Origin: Bacillota bacterium
Lineage (GTDB): Bacteria; Bacillota; Clostridia; Acetivibrionales; DSM-1351
DNA: 64,000 nucleotides
NCBI GenBank assembly: GCA_023400235.1
Contig: JAEXFI010000005.1
Span: 175,324-239,323, forward strand
Direction: 5' to 3'
Part shown: piece by piece, positions 18,330 through 26,778 of the stretch
How positions within the stretch are numbered: the first letter of the stretch is position 1
How the letters are laid out: each line of letters begins with the position of its first letter
Notes under the pieces: model-generated
Told to the model about the DNA's origin: nothing
The model's database searches: none
The model's input: the letters and a program-made list of their open reading frames with translations, nothing else
Made by a program: the position numbers and the translations under genes

Positions 18330-20288
18330 TTGAACATTTTATCTGCAGAGGGCATTTCAAAGAGCTACAGTGAAAAGGTCCTCCTTAATGATATCTGGCT
18401 GGGAATAGAAGCAGGAGATAAAATAGGCCTTATAGGTATAAACGGGACAGGTAAAAGCACATTGCTGAAAGTCATAGCCGGTTTTGAAAAGCCTGATTTG
18501 GGTAGGATAATTAAGACCAATAATATGGATATAGGCTATCTGGAGCAAAATCCAAGCTTTGAGGAAGGTACAACTGTTTTGCAGCAGGTGTTCAGCGGAC
18601 ATTCACCCGTAATGCTGCTGCTTAAGGAATATGAGGTTTTGTTGAGAAAGTGCCAGGATAATCCCGAGGACAAGCAAGTGGAGAAAAGGCTCCTGGATAT
18701 AATGCAGAAAATGGATGCTGGGAATGTCTGGACTGTAGAAAGTGAAGCAAAAACCATACTTACAAAGCTGGGGGTAAGTGATTTTAATGCTGAGGTAACC
18801 AAGCTTTCAGGAGGCCAAAGAAAGCGGGTCGCCATGGCAAGTGCATTGATTAATCCTACGGACCTGCTCATATTGGACGAGCCAACAAACCACATAGATA
18901 ACGATTCGGTGGACTGGCTGGAAAAATACCTCAATGGCATAAGGGGTGCACTCCTTATGGTGACTCATGACAGGTATTTTTTAGAGAGAGTAGCCAATAG
19001 GATTATTGAACTGGATAACGGAAAGCTGTACAGCTATCAGGCAAATTACAGCAAGTTTCTTGAGATGAAGGCAGAGCGCGAAGAGCAAGAACTTGCCTCA
19101 GAAAGAAAACGGCAGAATCTTTTACGGACAGAACTGGAATGGATCAGAAGAGGTGCGCAGGCCAGATCCACCAAGCAAAAGGCAAGGATTGAAAGATTTG
19201 AGAAGCTTCAGGAAACTGATACTTCAAGACAGGAGAACAGCATAGATATCCAGACTGGCTCGGCTCGGCTGGGAAGAAAGGTCATTGAACTTTCAAACAT
19301 AGGCAAGGCTTTTGGCGAAAAAGTTCTTATAAGAGATTTCAGCTATGTTCTCCTTCGTGATGACAGAATCGGAATTATTGGACCTAATGGCATGGGAAAG
19401 TCTACCCTTCTGGGGATTATCTCCGGACAAATAAAACCTGACAGCGGGAATGTGGAGATAGGTGAGACAGTTAAAACAGGCTTCTTTACACAGGAAAGTC
19501 AGGAAATGAATCCAGAACTTCGGGTTATTGAGTATATTCGCCAAATAGCAGAACACATAGAGACAAAGAAAGGGAGTCTTAGTGCATCTCAAATGTTGGA
19601 ACGCTTCCTTTTTCCGCAAAGTGTCCAGTGGACGCCAATCGCCAGGTTGTCCGGGGGGGAGAGGAGAAGGCTGTATTTACTAAGCATCCTTATGGGAGCT
19701 CCAAATGTTCTGATGTTGGATGAGCCGACAAATGATCTGGATATTCAAACACTGACAATATTGGAAAGTTATCTTGATGAATTTCCCGGCGCAGTAATCA
19801 CAGTATCACATGACCGGTTTTTTCTTGATAGAATGGCAGAGCGCATTTTTGCTTTTGAAGGAAATGGTTATATTAATAAATATGCTGGCAACTATTCTGA
19901 CTATAAGGAAGCTGTCGTGTTGGATGCTACACTGGGAGAACAGTTCCAAAATACAAAGTCTGCAAGGGGTGACGGCAAAAAAACCTCCAATGCAGATTAC
20001 CGGGCTGACAGTCAGCCTACCAGGGACAACAGGGGAGCTCAAAAGGAACGGCCCTTGAAATTTACTTTTAAGGAGCAAAAAGAGTATGAAGAGATAGATG
20101 AAAAGATAGCAAATAAAGAAGGTGAACTTGATAAAATCAAAGCTGACATAGAGATTGCAGGCAGTGACTTTGCTTTGCTTCAGGAACTTCTTGCCCAACA
20201 GCAGAAGCTGGAAGAGGAGCTCAATTATCTGATGGAGCGTTGGACCTATTTATACGAATTGGCTGAAAGAATAGAAAATAAAAAATAA
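18330..20288 (+). CDS. ABC-F family ATPase
   Basis: 652 residues from a TTG start at 18330, with AAGGAG eight bases upstream; starting there restores the family N-terminus (MNILSAEGISKSY). Two ABC domains: Walker A GINGTGKST and signature LSGGQRKRVAMA, then GPNGMGKST and LSGGERRRLYLLS. Between them lies the charged linker RRGAQARSTKQKARIERF, typical of ABC-F translation factors. The C-terminus is a charged coiled coil. No membrane segments. ABC-F proteins act on ribosomes, some giving antibiotic tolerance; subfamily cannot be fixed by eye. The helicase gene follows after 64 bases. Confidence 0.9.
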   Translation: MNILSAEGISKSYSEKVLLNDIWLGIEAGDKIGLIGINGTGKSTLLKVIAGFEKPDLGRIIKTNNMDIGYLEQNPSFEEGTTVLQQVFSGHSPVMLLLKEYEVLLRKCQDNPEDKQVEKRLLDIMQKMDAGNVWTVESEAKTILTKLGVSDFNAEVTKLSGGQRKRVAMASALINPTDLLILDEPTNHIDNDSVDWLEKYLNGIRGALLMVTHDRYFLERVANRIIELDNGKLYSYQANYSKFLEMKAEREEQELASERKRQNLLRTELEWIRRGAQARSTKQKARIERFEKLQETDTSRQENSIDIQTGSARLGRKVIELSNIGKAFGEKVLIRDFSYVLLRDDRIGIIGPNGMGKSTLLGIISGQIKPDSGNVEIGETVKTGFFTQESQEMNPELRVIEYIRQIAEHIETKKGSLSASQMLERFLFPQSVQWTPIARLSGGERRRLYLLSILMGAPNVLMLDEPTNDLDIQTLTILESYLDEFPGAVITVSHDRFFLDRMAERIFAFEGNGYINKYAGNYSDYKEAVVLDATLGEQFQNTKSARGDGKKTSNADYRADSQPTRDNRGAQKERPLKFTFKEQKEYEEIDEKIANKEGELDKIKADIEIAGSDFALLQELLAQQQKLEEELNYLMERWTYLYELAERIENKK

Positions 20289-20352
20289 AACGGAAAAGCG
20301 GCAAAATAATAAATTGCCAACTAATAAATAATAAGCACTTAAAGGAGAACAA

Positions 20353-22374
20353 ATGGAACAAACATTTGAAAGTTTGCAGATAAACAAAACACTAATAGAG
20401 GCCATGAAGCTGGCAGACATCACAAATCCGACAGAAATACAGCAAATGGCAATACCGGCGGCACACAAAAATTTGGATATTATTTTTCAGTCGGAGACCG
20501 GAACCGGTAAGACACTTGCCTATCTGCTGCCGCTTTTTGAAAAGCTGGATACCGATAAAAAGGAAATGCAGGCACTTGTTCTTGTACCAACTCATGAGCT
20601 TGCAATACAGGTTATAAGGGTTATTGAAATGCTGTCTTTGAACTCGGATATGAAGGTGACTTCAACGCCTGTAATAGGAGATGTAAATATAACCAGACAG
20701 GTTGATAAGCTCAGAACAAAGCCACATGTTATTGTAGGTACAGCCGGAAGAATACTGGAGCTTATACAAAAAAAGAAAATTTCAGCTCATACAATTAAGA
20801 CAATAATCATTGATGAAGCTGACCGGCTTCTGGACGACAGCAATCAGGATGCAATAAAAGCTGTAGTCAGAACCACACTTAAGGAGAGGCAAATAATAAT
20901 GTGTTCAGCCTCCATGCCTGCCCGTACCATTGAAAGGGCCACGCCTCTCATGAAAGAACCGCATATTATAAAGAGTAAAACTGCCGTGGAAGTGCCTGAT
21001 ACAATTGACCATCTATATTTTGTGGCTGAAGAACGGGACAAAGTAGAAGTACTTCGAAAGTTGGTAAGGATTATTAATCCTCCCAAGGCTATAGCTTTTT
21101 TTGGAAATGCTGCGGATATACTGGAAGCAACTGAAAAGCTTAAGTACCACAAATTAAGAGTGGACGGGCTTCACGGTTCAAATATAAAAAGCGACAGAAA
21201 AAAGACAATGGACGATTTCAAGTCTGGAAGGCTGCAACTGCTTATAGCTTCGGATATAGCTGCCCGGGGTCTGGATATAGAAGGCGTGACCCATATTATT
21301 AATATTAACATACCTGAAAGGTCCATGGAGTATCTTCACAGGGCAGGAAGGACTGGGAGAAATGGCAGTGCAGGCACCGCTATTTCAATTGTTTCAGAAA
21401 AAGAGCTTCCGCTTATGAAACAATTTGAGAAAGAACTCCGGATTTCAATTATCCCAAAGTCAATGTACAATGGAGTAATTGTTGAATACAGAAAAGAAAA
21501 CAAGAAGTTTGATACAACCAGTGAATATACTCCGCCTAAATATAGAAAAAAAGGTAAAACTGAAAATGCCGAGGAACAGAACGAAAAGGGCAAAACGCTC
21601 AAGGATGAATCTGCAGAAAGAAGCTTGAAAAGGAATAGCAGAGAGGGCAGACCTGACAGAAAATATAAGGCTCAGGGTAATCGTCCATATGATAAGGATA
21701 AATCCGAATTCAGGACTAACAAGGAAAGCAATAGAGAAGGAAATGGAAAAAAGGAAAAAAGGTTTGCCGATAAGGGAGATAAACCGCAATATAAGGGAAA
21801 TAAGCCTGATTTTAGCGGTAAACAGTATGAAAGAGATGGTCGCCCATCTGACAAGAAATTCGGGGACAAGAAGTTCGGAGACAAGAAGTTCGGAGACAAG
21901 AAGTTTGGAGATAAGAAATTCGGGGATAAGAAGTTCGAAGACCGGAAGTTCGAAGACCGGAAGTCCGGAGACCGCAAGTTCGAAGACCGGAAGTTCGGAG
22001 ACAAGAAGTCCGGAGACCGGAAGTTCGAAGACCGGAAGTCCGGAGACAAGAAGTTCGAAGACCGGAAGTCCGGAGACAAAAAGTTCGGAGACAGGAAGTC
22101 CGGAGAAAAGAAGTTCGGAGACAAAAAGTTCGGAGATAAGAAATTCGGAGACCGGAAGTCCGGGGACAAAAAGTTCGGAGATAATAAATTTGGAGACAAA
22201 AGGTTTGGAAGAACAGAAGCCATCGGCAAAAAATCAGAGCAGGAGGGAACCCGTGAAACTGTTCAGGGAAAAGGTGGAAAGCAAATAAAAATCAAGTTTG
22301 CAGATAAACCTCAAAAGAACCTAAAGCCCTGGGAACGTAAGCCACAGTCCGGCCAAGGAAAAGGCAAAAAATAG
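20353..22374 (+). CDS. DEAD-box RNA helicase with long repetitive basic tail
   Basis: 673 residues with AAAGGAG before the ATG. Residues about 1-375 are the helicase core: Q-motif region PTEIQQMAIPA, Walker A SETGTGKT, IIDEADRLLDD, SASMP (a variant of SAT), and HRAGRTGRNG. The following about 120 residues are Lys/Arg/Glu/Asn-rich. Then 24 pentapeptide units (DKKFG, DRKSG, DRKFE and similar) run from base 21850 to 22209, ending in a basic tail. Such tails bind RNA non-specifically, as in CsdA/CshA-type helicases. Likely function is RNA remodelling in ribosome assembly or mRNA turnover. Confidence 0.9.
   Translation: MEQTFESLQINKTLIEAMKLADITNPTEIQQMAIPAAHKNLDIIFQSETGTGKTLAYLLPLFEKLDTDKKEMQALVLVPTHELAIQVIRVIEMLSLNSDMKVTSTPVIGDVNITRQVDKLRTKPHVIVGTAGRILELIQKKKISAHTIKTIIIDEADRLLDDSNQDAIKAVVRTTLKERQIIMCSASMPARTIERATPLMKEPHIIKSKTAVEVPDTIDHLYFVAEERDKVEVLRKLVRIINPPKAIAFFGNAADILEATEKLKYHKLRVDGLHGSNIKSDRKKTMDDFKSGRLQLLIASDIAARGLDIEGVTHIININIPERSMEYLHRAGRTGRNGSAGTAISIVSEKELPLMKQFEKELRISIIPKSMYNGVIVEYRKENKKFDTTSEYTPPKYRKKGKTENAEEQNEKGKTLKDESAERSLKRNSREGRPDRKYKAQGNRPYDKDKSEFRTNKESNREGNGKKEKRFADKGDKPQYKGNKPDFSGKQYERDGRPSDKKFGDKKFGDKKFGDKKFGDKKFGDKKFEDRKFEDRKSGDRKFEDRKFGDKKSGDRKFEDRKSGDKKFEDRKSGDKKFGDRKSGEKKFGDKKFGDKKFGDRKSGDKKFGDNKFGDKRFGRTEAIGKKSEQEGTRETVQGKGGKQIKIKFADKPQKNLKPWERKPQSGQGKGKK
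21850..22209 (+). repeat. 24 tandem 15-bp units inside the helicase gene
   Basis: The core unit is GACAAGAAGTTCGGA and close variants, in frame, 360 bases in all. Variant units (AAG or CGG second codon, TTC or TCC fourth codon) are intermixed, which suggests repeated duplication and exchange of blocks. Confidence 0.9.
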
Positions 22375-22407
22375 GGTTGAAATATTGTATTAAAGGGGGC
22401 AGGCATT

Positions 22408-23310
22408 ATGCAGTCAACGTCGATTCCTAAAGCCTGGGAAGGTGTTCTGGGCGCTGCAAGCTTTATACCTGTAACGAGCATAAAGGCAATAGAGAGATAT
22501 CGCAATGCAGAGTGGTCAAAGGGACTGAGTATACACGAGGCCTTTGAAATGGTATACATTAAATCGGGGGAAGGGCAGTTCGAAATAGGCAGCCAGTCTG
22601 TAACCGTGGGGTCCAATGATATAGTCATCATAAAGCCCCATCAGCATCACAAGCTTGAGGTTACCTCCGATGGAGGATGTGACTTTATAGTCCTGTATTT
22701 TAAATTTATGAACCAGTCAAACCTGGCCATGTCGGAGACTTCTATTGAAGACTTCATAAACTTTGTCAGCGGCAGGGATTCAGGTGCCTTTATAAAGCTT
22801 AAAGTGAGTCAGAAGAATGATATCATTATTCTGCTGAACAGAATCCTCAAGGAAAAGGCCAGCGACCAGTTGGGCAGCGAGTTGCTGGACTATCTCATGC
22901 TGATGGAACTGTTTGTGCTTATATCCAGGGCACTTAAGGCAGAGTGGGAAAACAGCATAAAAAATAAAAGTCCCAAAATTAAGGAACTTATGCATTCTGC
23001 TATACAATTTGTCCACAACAACTACGAAAGAGAAATATCAATCACAGATATTGCTAAATATGTTTTTCTAAGTCCCAGCTATTTTACCAGAGCATTTAAA
23101 GAGGATACCGGCCTGAGCCCCATGCAGTATCTTTTGAACATCAGAATTAAACGTGCCTGCGAACTTTTGAACGAAACTGATATGAAGGTAGGAGAAATTG
23201 CACACAGTGTAGGTTTTTCAAACCAGCAGCGCTTCAACGATATGTTTAAAAAACAGGTGAATATGACACCCATGCAGTATCGCAATTCGTCAAAAAACAT
23301 TCATAATTAG
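22408..23310 (+). CDS. AraC-family transcriptional regulator with cupin domain
   Basis: 300 residues, GGGGGCAGG upstream of the ATG. The N-terminal half is a cupin-like sensor (VYIKSGEGQFEIGSQSV, IIKPHQHHKLEV). The C-terminal hundred residues hold two helix-turn-helix motifs, ending with the family signature VGEIAHSVGFSNQQRFNDMF and KKQVNMTPMQYR. Its ligand is unknown. A terminator-like hairpin follows, separating it from leuC, so a link to leucine synthesis is not indicated. Confidence 0.85.
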   Translation: MQSTSIPKAWEGVLGAASFIPVTSIKAIERYRNAEWSKGLSIHEAFEMVYIKSGEGQFEIGSQSVTVGSNDIVIIKPHQHHKLEVTSDGGCDFIVLYFKFMNQSNLAMSETSIEDFINFVSGRDSGAFIKLKVSQKNDIIILLNRILKEKASDQLGSELLDYLMLMELFVLISRALKAEWENSIKNKSPKIKELMHSAIQFVHNNYEREISITDIAKYVFLSPSYFTRAFKEDTGLSPMQYLLNIRIKRACELLNETDMKVGEIAHSVGFSNQQRFNDMFKKQVNMTPMQYRNSSKNIHN

Positions 23311-23336
23311 AAAAAATAACGGTAAATAACATGAAG

Positions 23337-23395
23337 AACACTTTCCGGGCTTATTGTATAATTGATTCAAGCTAAGTCTGGAAAGTGTTTTGTTT
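23337..23395 (+). terminator. Terminator-like hairpin after the AraC gene
   Basis: AACACTTTCC at 23337-23346 (arm extending through GGGCTTA) pairs with GGAAAGTGTT at 23380-23389. A T-rich run (TTTGTTTCATTTTTTT) follows. Confidence 0.55.
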
Positions 23396-23478
23396 CATTT
23401 TTTTAAATGCACTGTCCAGAAATCCAGTGTGAATAAACAAGATAATATTGATTAATTTATATTGCCAAAGTCAATTAC

Positions 23479-23547
23479 GATTCAAAGCCATCAGCTTCCA
23501 TAAGCCAACAAGTTGGCTCTGAATCATGTTTTAGGTTGGCTTTGAAC
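23479..23547 (+). promoter_or_regulatory. leuCDB leader with competing stems
   Basis: GATTCAAAGCC at 23479-23489 can pair with GGCTCTGAATC at 23515-23525 (10 of 11) or through TTCAAAGCC with GGCTTTGAA at 23538-23546 (9 of 9). Likewise AGCCAAC at 23503-23509 can pair with GTTGGCT at 23512-23518 or at 23535-23541. Two mutually exclusive folds ahead of an amino-acid operon suggest leader control. No T-box motif, leader peptide or clear U-run was found. Confidence 0.35.
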
Positions 23548-23591
23548 ACAGTTTGATTTTAGGTATTTGTGAATACAAGGAGGTATACCAT

Positions 23592-24851
23592 ATGGGTATG
23601 ACAATGACGCAAAAAATCCTGGCAGCTCATGCAGGATTAGATTCAGTAGTTGCAGGCCAACTGATCAAGGCAAAGCTGGATATGGTTTTAGGAAATGATA
23701 TAACATCACCGGTTGCAATAAAGGAATTTGAAAAGGTTGGGCTGGATAAGGTCTTTGACAGGAATAAAATTTCAATTGTTCCGGACCACTTTACTCCCAA
23801 CAAGGATATCAAATCAGCTGAACAGGTTAAGATCTGCAGAGAATTCTCAAAAAAAATGGGTATAGTAAATTTCTTCGAGGTGGGACAGATGGGTGTGGAA
23901 CATGCCCTGCTGCCGGAGAGAGGCTTGGTGGTTCCCGGTGATGTAGTAATCGGGGCAGACTCTCATACCTGTACCTATGGAGCTCTGGGGGCATTTTCCA
24001 CCGGTATCGGAAGTACTGATATGGCGGCAGGAATGGCCACCGGTGAAGCCTGGTTCAAGGTTCCGGAAGCCATCAAATTTGTCCTGACGGGAAAACCACA
24101 GAAATGGGTTGGTGGCAAGGACGTAATTCTTCACATTATAGGAATGATTGGTGTTGACGGAGCCTTATACAAATCAATGGAATTCACAGGTAGCGGAGTA
24201 AGCGCCCTCTCAATGGACGATAGATTCGCTATGGCAAATATGGCTATTGAAGCCGGTGGTAAAAACGGAATATTTGAAGTGGATGAAAAGACACTTGAAT
24301 ATGTAAAGGAACATTCAGAAAGAACATATGAAGTGTTCAAGGCAGATGAAGACGCTGCTTATTCCCAGATATTTGAAATAGACCTGGCTTCAATCCGGCC
24401 AACAGTTGCGTTCCCTCATCTTCCGGAGAATGCGCGCACAATAGATAATGTGGGAGAGGTTAAAATTGACCAGGTTGTAATCGGCTCATGTACAAATGGC
24501 CGTATTGAGGATATGAGGGTAGCCGCTGAGGTTTTAAAGGGGAAAAAGGTACACTCAGATGTACGCTGCATAATCATACCGGCGACTCAGAAAATCTGGA
24601 AGCAGGCGATGAATGAAGGGCTGTTTGACATATTCATTGAAGCAGGTGCGGCAGTTAGCACACCTACCTGCGGTCCGTGTCTTGGAGGGCATATGGGAAT
24701 ACTGGCCAAGGGAGAAAGAGCGGTTGCCACAACAAACAGAAATTTTGTTGGCCGTATGGGGCATCCTGAAAGTGAAGTATACCTTGCAGGGCCTGCCATA
24801 GCAGCCGCCTCGGCAATTGCCGGAAAAATCGCAGGACCACACCAGATATAA
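23592..24851 (+). CDS. leuC: 3-isopropylmalate dehydratase large subunit
   Basis: Start ATG 23592 has GGAGG eight bases upstream; the frame is open earlier but unsupported. The 419-residue protein has the aconitase-type 4Fe-4S cysteines in IGSCTNGR and CGPCLGGH and the early GQLIKAKLDMV. The length matches the bacterial/archaeal HACN-type large subunit. With LeuD it isomerises 2-isopropylmalate to 3-isopropylmalate in leucine biosynthesis. It is first of three co-directional leu genes; leuA is not in the window. Confidence 0.95.
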   Translation: MGMTMTQKILAAHAGLDSVVAGQLIKAKLDMVLGNDITSPVAIKEFEKVGLDKVFDRNKISIVPDHFTPNKDIKSAEQVKICREFSKKMGIVNFFEVGQMGVEHALLPERGLVVPGDVVIGADSHTCTYGALGAFSTGIGSTDMAAGMATGEAWFKVPEAIKFVLTGKPQKWVGGKDVILHIIGMIGVDGALYKSMEFTGSGVSALSMDDRFAMANMAIEAGGKNGIFEVDEKTLEYVKEHSERTYEVFKADEDAAYSQIFEIDLASIRPTVAFPHLPENARTIDNVGEVKIDQVVIGSCTNGRIEDMRVAAEVLKGKKVHSDVRCIIIPATQKIWKQAMNEGLFDIFIEAGAAVSTPTCGPCLGGHMGILAKGERAVATTNRNFVGRMGHPESEVYLAGPAIAAASAIAGKIAGPHQI

Positions 24852-24968
24852 TTCTGGAGAAAATGTAAATTAAAGCAGTTGGTCTTATAAATGATACGTC
24901 TGGACATAATTTTATTTATGGCACTGGTGAGGAATAAGTTTATCACTGGGCCGGAAATGGAGATGAAT

Positions 24969-25463
24969 ATGAACGCTAAAGGCAAGGTTATTAAATATGG
25001 AAACAATGTTGATACGGATGTAATCATACCTGCCAGGTATTTGAATACAACAGATCCTGCCGAGCTTGCAAGCCATTGCATGGAGGATCTTGACGAAAAA
25101 TTTACTTCCAGGGTTCAAAAGGGTGATGTTATGGTTGCCGGTAAAAACTTTGGCTGCGGTTCCTCACGTGAGCATGCACCTATAGCAATAAAGGCATCCG
25201 GCATATCATGTGTTATTGCGGAAACCTTTGCAAGGATATTCTATAGAAATGCTATTAATATCGGCCTTCCGATTATTGAATGCCCTGAAGCAGCTCAGGA
25301 TATAAAAGACAATGATGAAGTGGAGATAGATTTTGATAAGGGTCTTATTAATAATCTGACCACTGGCAAGTCTTATCAAGGGCAGCCGTTCCCTGAATTT
25401 ATGCAGGAGCTGATTGCTGCCAACGGTCTGGTTGAATATATAAAGAAATCCCTGTTAAAATAG
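24969..25463 (+). CDS. leuD: 3-isopropylmalate dehydratase small subunit
   Basis: Three in-frame ATGs lie at 24957, 24963 and 24969. The last has GGAG six bases upstream and gives MNAKGKVIKYGNNVDTDV, 164 residues, the usual length. The family swivel-domain signature NFGCGSSREHAP is present, as is DTDVIIPARYL. It forms the heteromeric isomerase with LeuC. The gap to leuC is 117 bases, to leuB 37 bases. Confidence 0.95.
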   Translation: MNAKGKVIKYGNNVDTDVIIPARYLNTTDPAELASHCMEDLDEKFTSRVQKGDVMVAGKNFGCGSSREHAPIAIKASGISCVIAETFARIFYRNAINIGLPIIECPEAAQDIKDNDEVEIDFDKGLINNLTTGKSYQGQPFPEFMQELIAANGLVEYIKKSLLK

Positions 25464-25500
25464 TAGCGATATTAAGCCTTGAAATGGAGATGTGGTCAAT

Positions 25501-26571
25501 ATGAATTATAAAATTACAGTTCTTCCTGGTGATGGAATTGGCCCTGACATAGTCGGAGAAGCCTTGCAGGTTTTAGAACTAATCGGTGAGAAGCATGGTC
25601 ATAGCTTTCAGCTGACTGAAGCTGATATGGGCGGAGTTGCAATTGATAAGCACGGAATACCTTTGCCACAGGCTACCATCGATACCTGTAAGAGCGGCGA
25701 TGCAGTATTGCTGGGCGCAGTAGGAGGACCAAAATGGGACACTCTGCCCGGGCATTTGAGACCGGAAGCAGGGCTTCTGGGAATAAGAGCGGCACTAGGA
25801 CTCTATGCCAATCTCAGACCGGCAGTTATATATAGCGCACTTAAGGAGGCGTCGCCTCTCAAGTCTGAAATCATAAGCAATGGTATAGACATAATGGTTA
25901 TCCGCGAGCTTACAGGAGGTATATACTTTGGTAAAAGGGGCCGACTGGAGACAGAAGGCGGGGAATCAGCCTATGACACCGAGATGTACAGCAGAGCAGA
26001 GATAACCAGAATAGCGAAGGTTGGTTTTGAAACAGCAATGAAGCGGGGAAAAAGGCTCATGTCTGTGGACAAGGCAAATGTTCTGGAAAGCTCTAGATTG
26101 TGGAGACAGGTGGTGGAGGAGGTTGCAAAGGACTATCCTGAGGTGTCCTTAAGCCACATGTATGTTGATAATGCTGCAATGCAGCTTGTCAGGAATCCCG
26201 CTCAGTTTGATGTAGTACTTACCAGCAATATTTTTGGAGATATATTGTCCGATGAAGCATCCATGATAACAGGCTCCATAGGAATGCTGCCTTCTGCAAG
26301 CCTGGGTGCCGGCAAGCTGGGATTATACGAACCCATTCATGGTTCTGCTCCCGACATTGCAGGACAGGATAAGGCGAATCCCATTGCGACCATACTTTCT
26401 TTGGCTATGATGTTCAGGTATTCTCTTGATTTGCCTGCTGAAGCGGATGCCATTGAAAACGCAATAGCGAGGGTGCTGGATAAGGGTTATAGGACAGGCG
26501 ACATAGCCTCTGCAGGAACTACCCAGGTTGGTACAAAAGAGATGGGAAGAATTATCAGGGCAGAGCTATAA
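25501..26571 (+). CDS. leuB: 3-isopropylmalate dehydrogenase
   Basis: ATG 25501 has GGAGA ten bases upstream; a GTG at 25492 is less likely. 356 residues with VLPGDGIGPDIV, the substrate-binding DIMVIRELTGGIYFG and the NAD site GSAPDIAGQDKANP. It oxidises and decarboxylates 3-isopropylmalate to 2-oxoisocaproate. It is the last gene of the leu operon and is followed by a good intrinsic terminator. Confidence 0.95.
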   Translation: MNYKITVLPGDGIGPDIVGEALQVLELIGEKHGHSFQLTEADMGGVAIDKHGIPLPQATIDTCKSGDAVLLGAVGGPKWDTLPGHLRPEAGLLGIRAALGLYANLRPAVIYSALKEASPLKSEIISNGIDIMVIRELTGGIYFGKRGRLETEGGESAYDTEMYSRAEITRIAKVGFETAMKRGKRLMSVDKANVLESSRLWRQVVEEVAKDYPEVSLSHMYVDNAAMQLVRNPAQFDVVLTSNIFGDILSDEASMITGSIGMLPSASLGAGKLGLYEPIHGSAPDIAGQDKANPIATILSLAMMFRYSLDLPAEADAIENAIARVLDKGYRTGDIASAGTTQVGTKEMGRIIRAEL

Positions 26572-26608
26572 AACAACAGACAATAAAAGGTTGATTATTT
26601 TAACAATA

Positions 26609-26652
26609 AAAAAAGAGCCGGGGTTGATTCTTGATTACCCGGTTCTTTTTTG
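26609..26652 (+). terminator. Intrinsic terminator of the leu operon
   Basis: AAAAAAGAGCCGGG pairs with CCCGGTTCTTTTTT (one G-T wobble) around a loop of about 14 bases and ends in a T-run. Confidence 0.75.
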
Positions 26653-26660
26653 CAGGGATA

Positions 26661-26767
26661 GCTTGAAATATACATGTTGTGTATCAAAGTGACTTTCAAG
26701 CAGCGAAAGCCACTGCGTGCCTTTCATTACTATTTGTGTACGCGCCAGGCGTGTAGATGGGAGGTTA
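26661..26767. repeat. 107-nt structured repeat, copy A
   Basis: This copy lies between the leu terminator and the stop codon of the convergent dockerin gene. It is 101 of 107 identical to copy B at 38681. It folds into the same three hairpins, with GCTTGAAA/TTTCAAGC, GAAAG-CAC/GTG-CTTTC and TACGCGC/GCGTGTA (the last with a G-T wobble instead of G-C). It is followed by TAGCTTGG, which resembles the start of a further truncated unit. Confidence 0.8.
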
Positions 26768-26778
26768 GCTTGGAACGT

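Noticed and set aside
21850..22209. Possible CRISPR array
   Set aside because: Units are 15 bases in tandem with no spacers and lie in frame inside a helicase gene.
21672..22229. Long open frame antisense to the helicase repeats (Ser/Pro/Phe-rich, 185 codons)
   Set aside because: It mirrors the 15-base repeat array, which keeps every frame free of stops. It has no ribosome site and no independent protein character.
21689..22288. Alternative + frame through the same helicase repeats
   Set aside because: Same cause; the helicase frame carries the conserved core and is continuous.
23311..23591. T-box riboswitch before leuC
   Set aside because: No T-box consensus or Stem I landmarks could be found; only the competing stems are reported.
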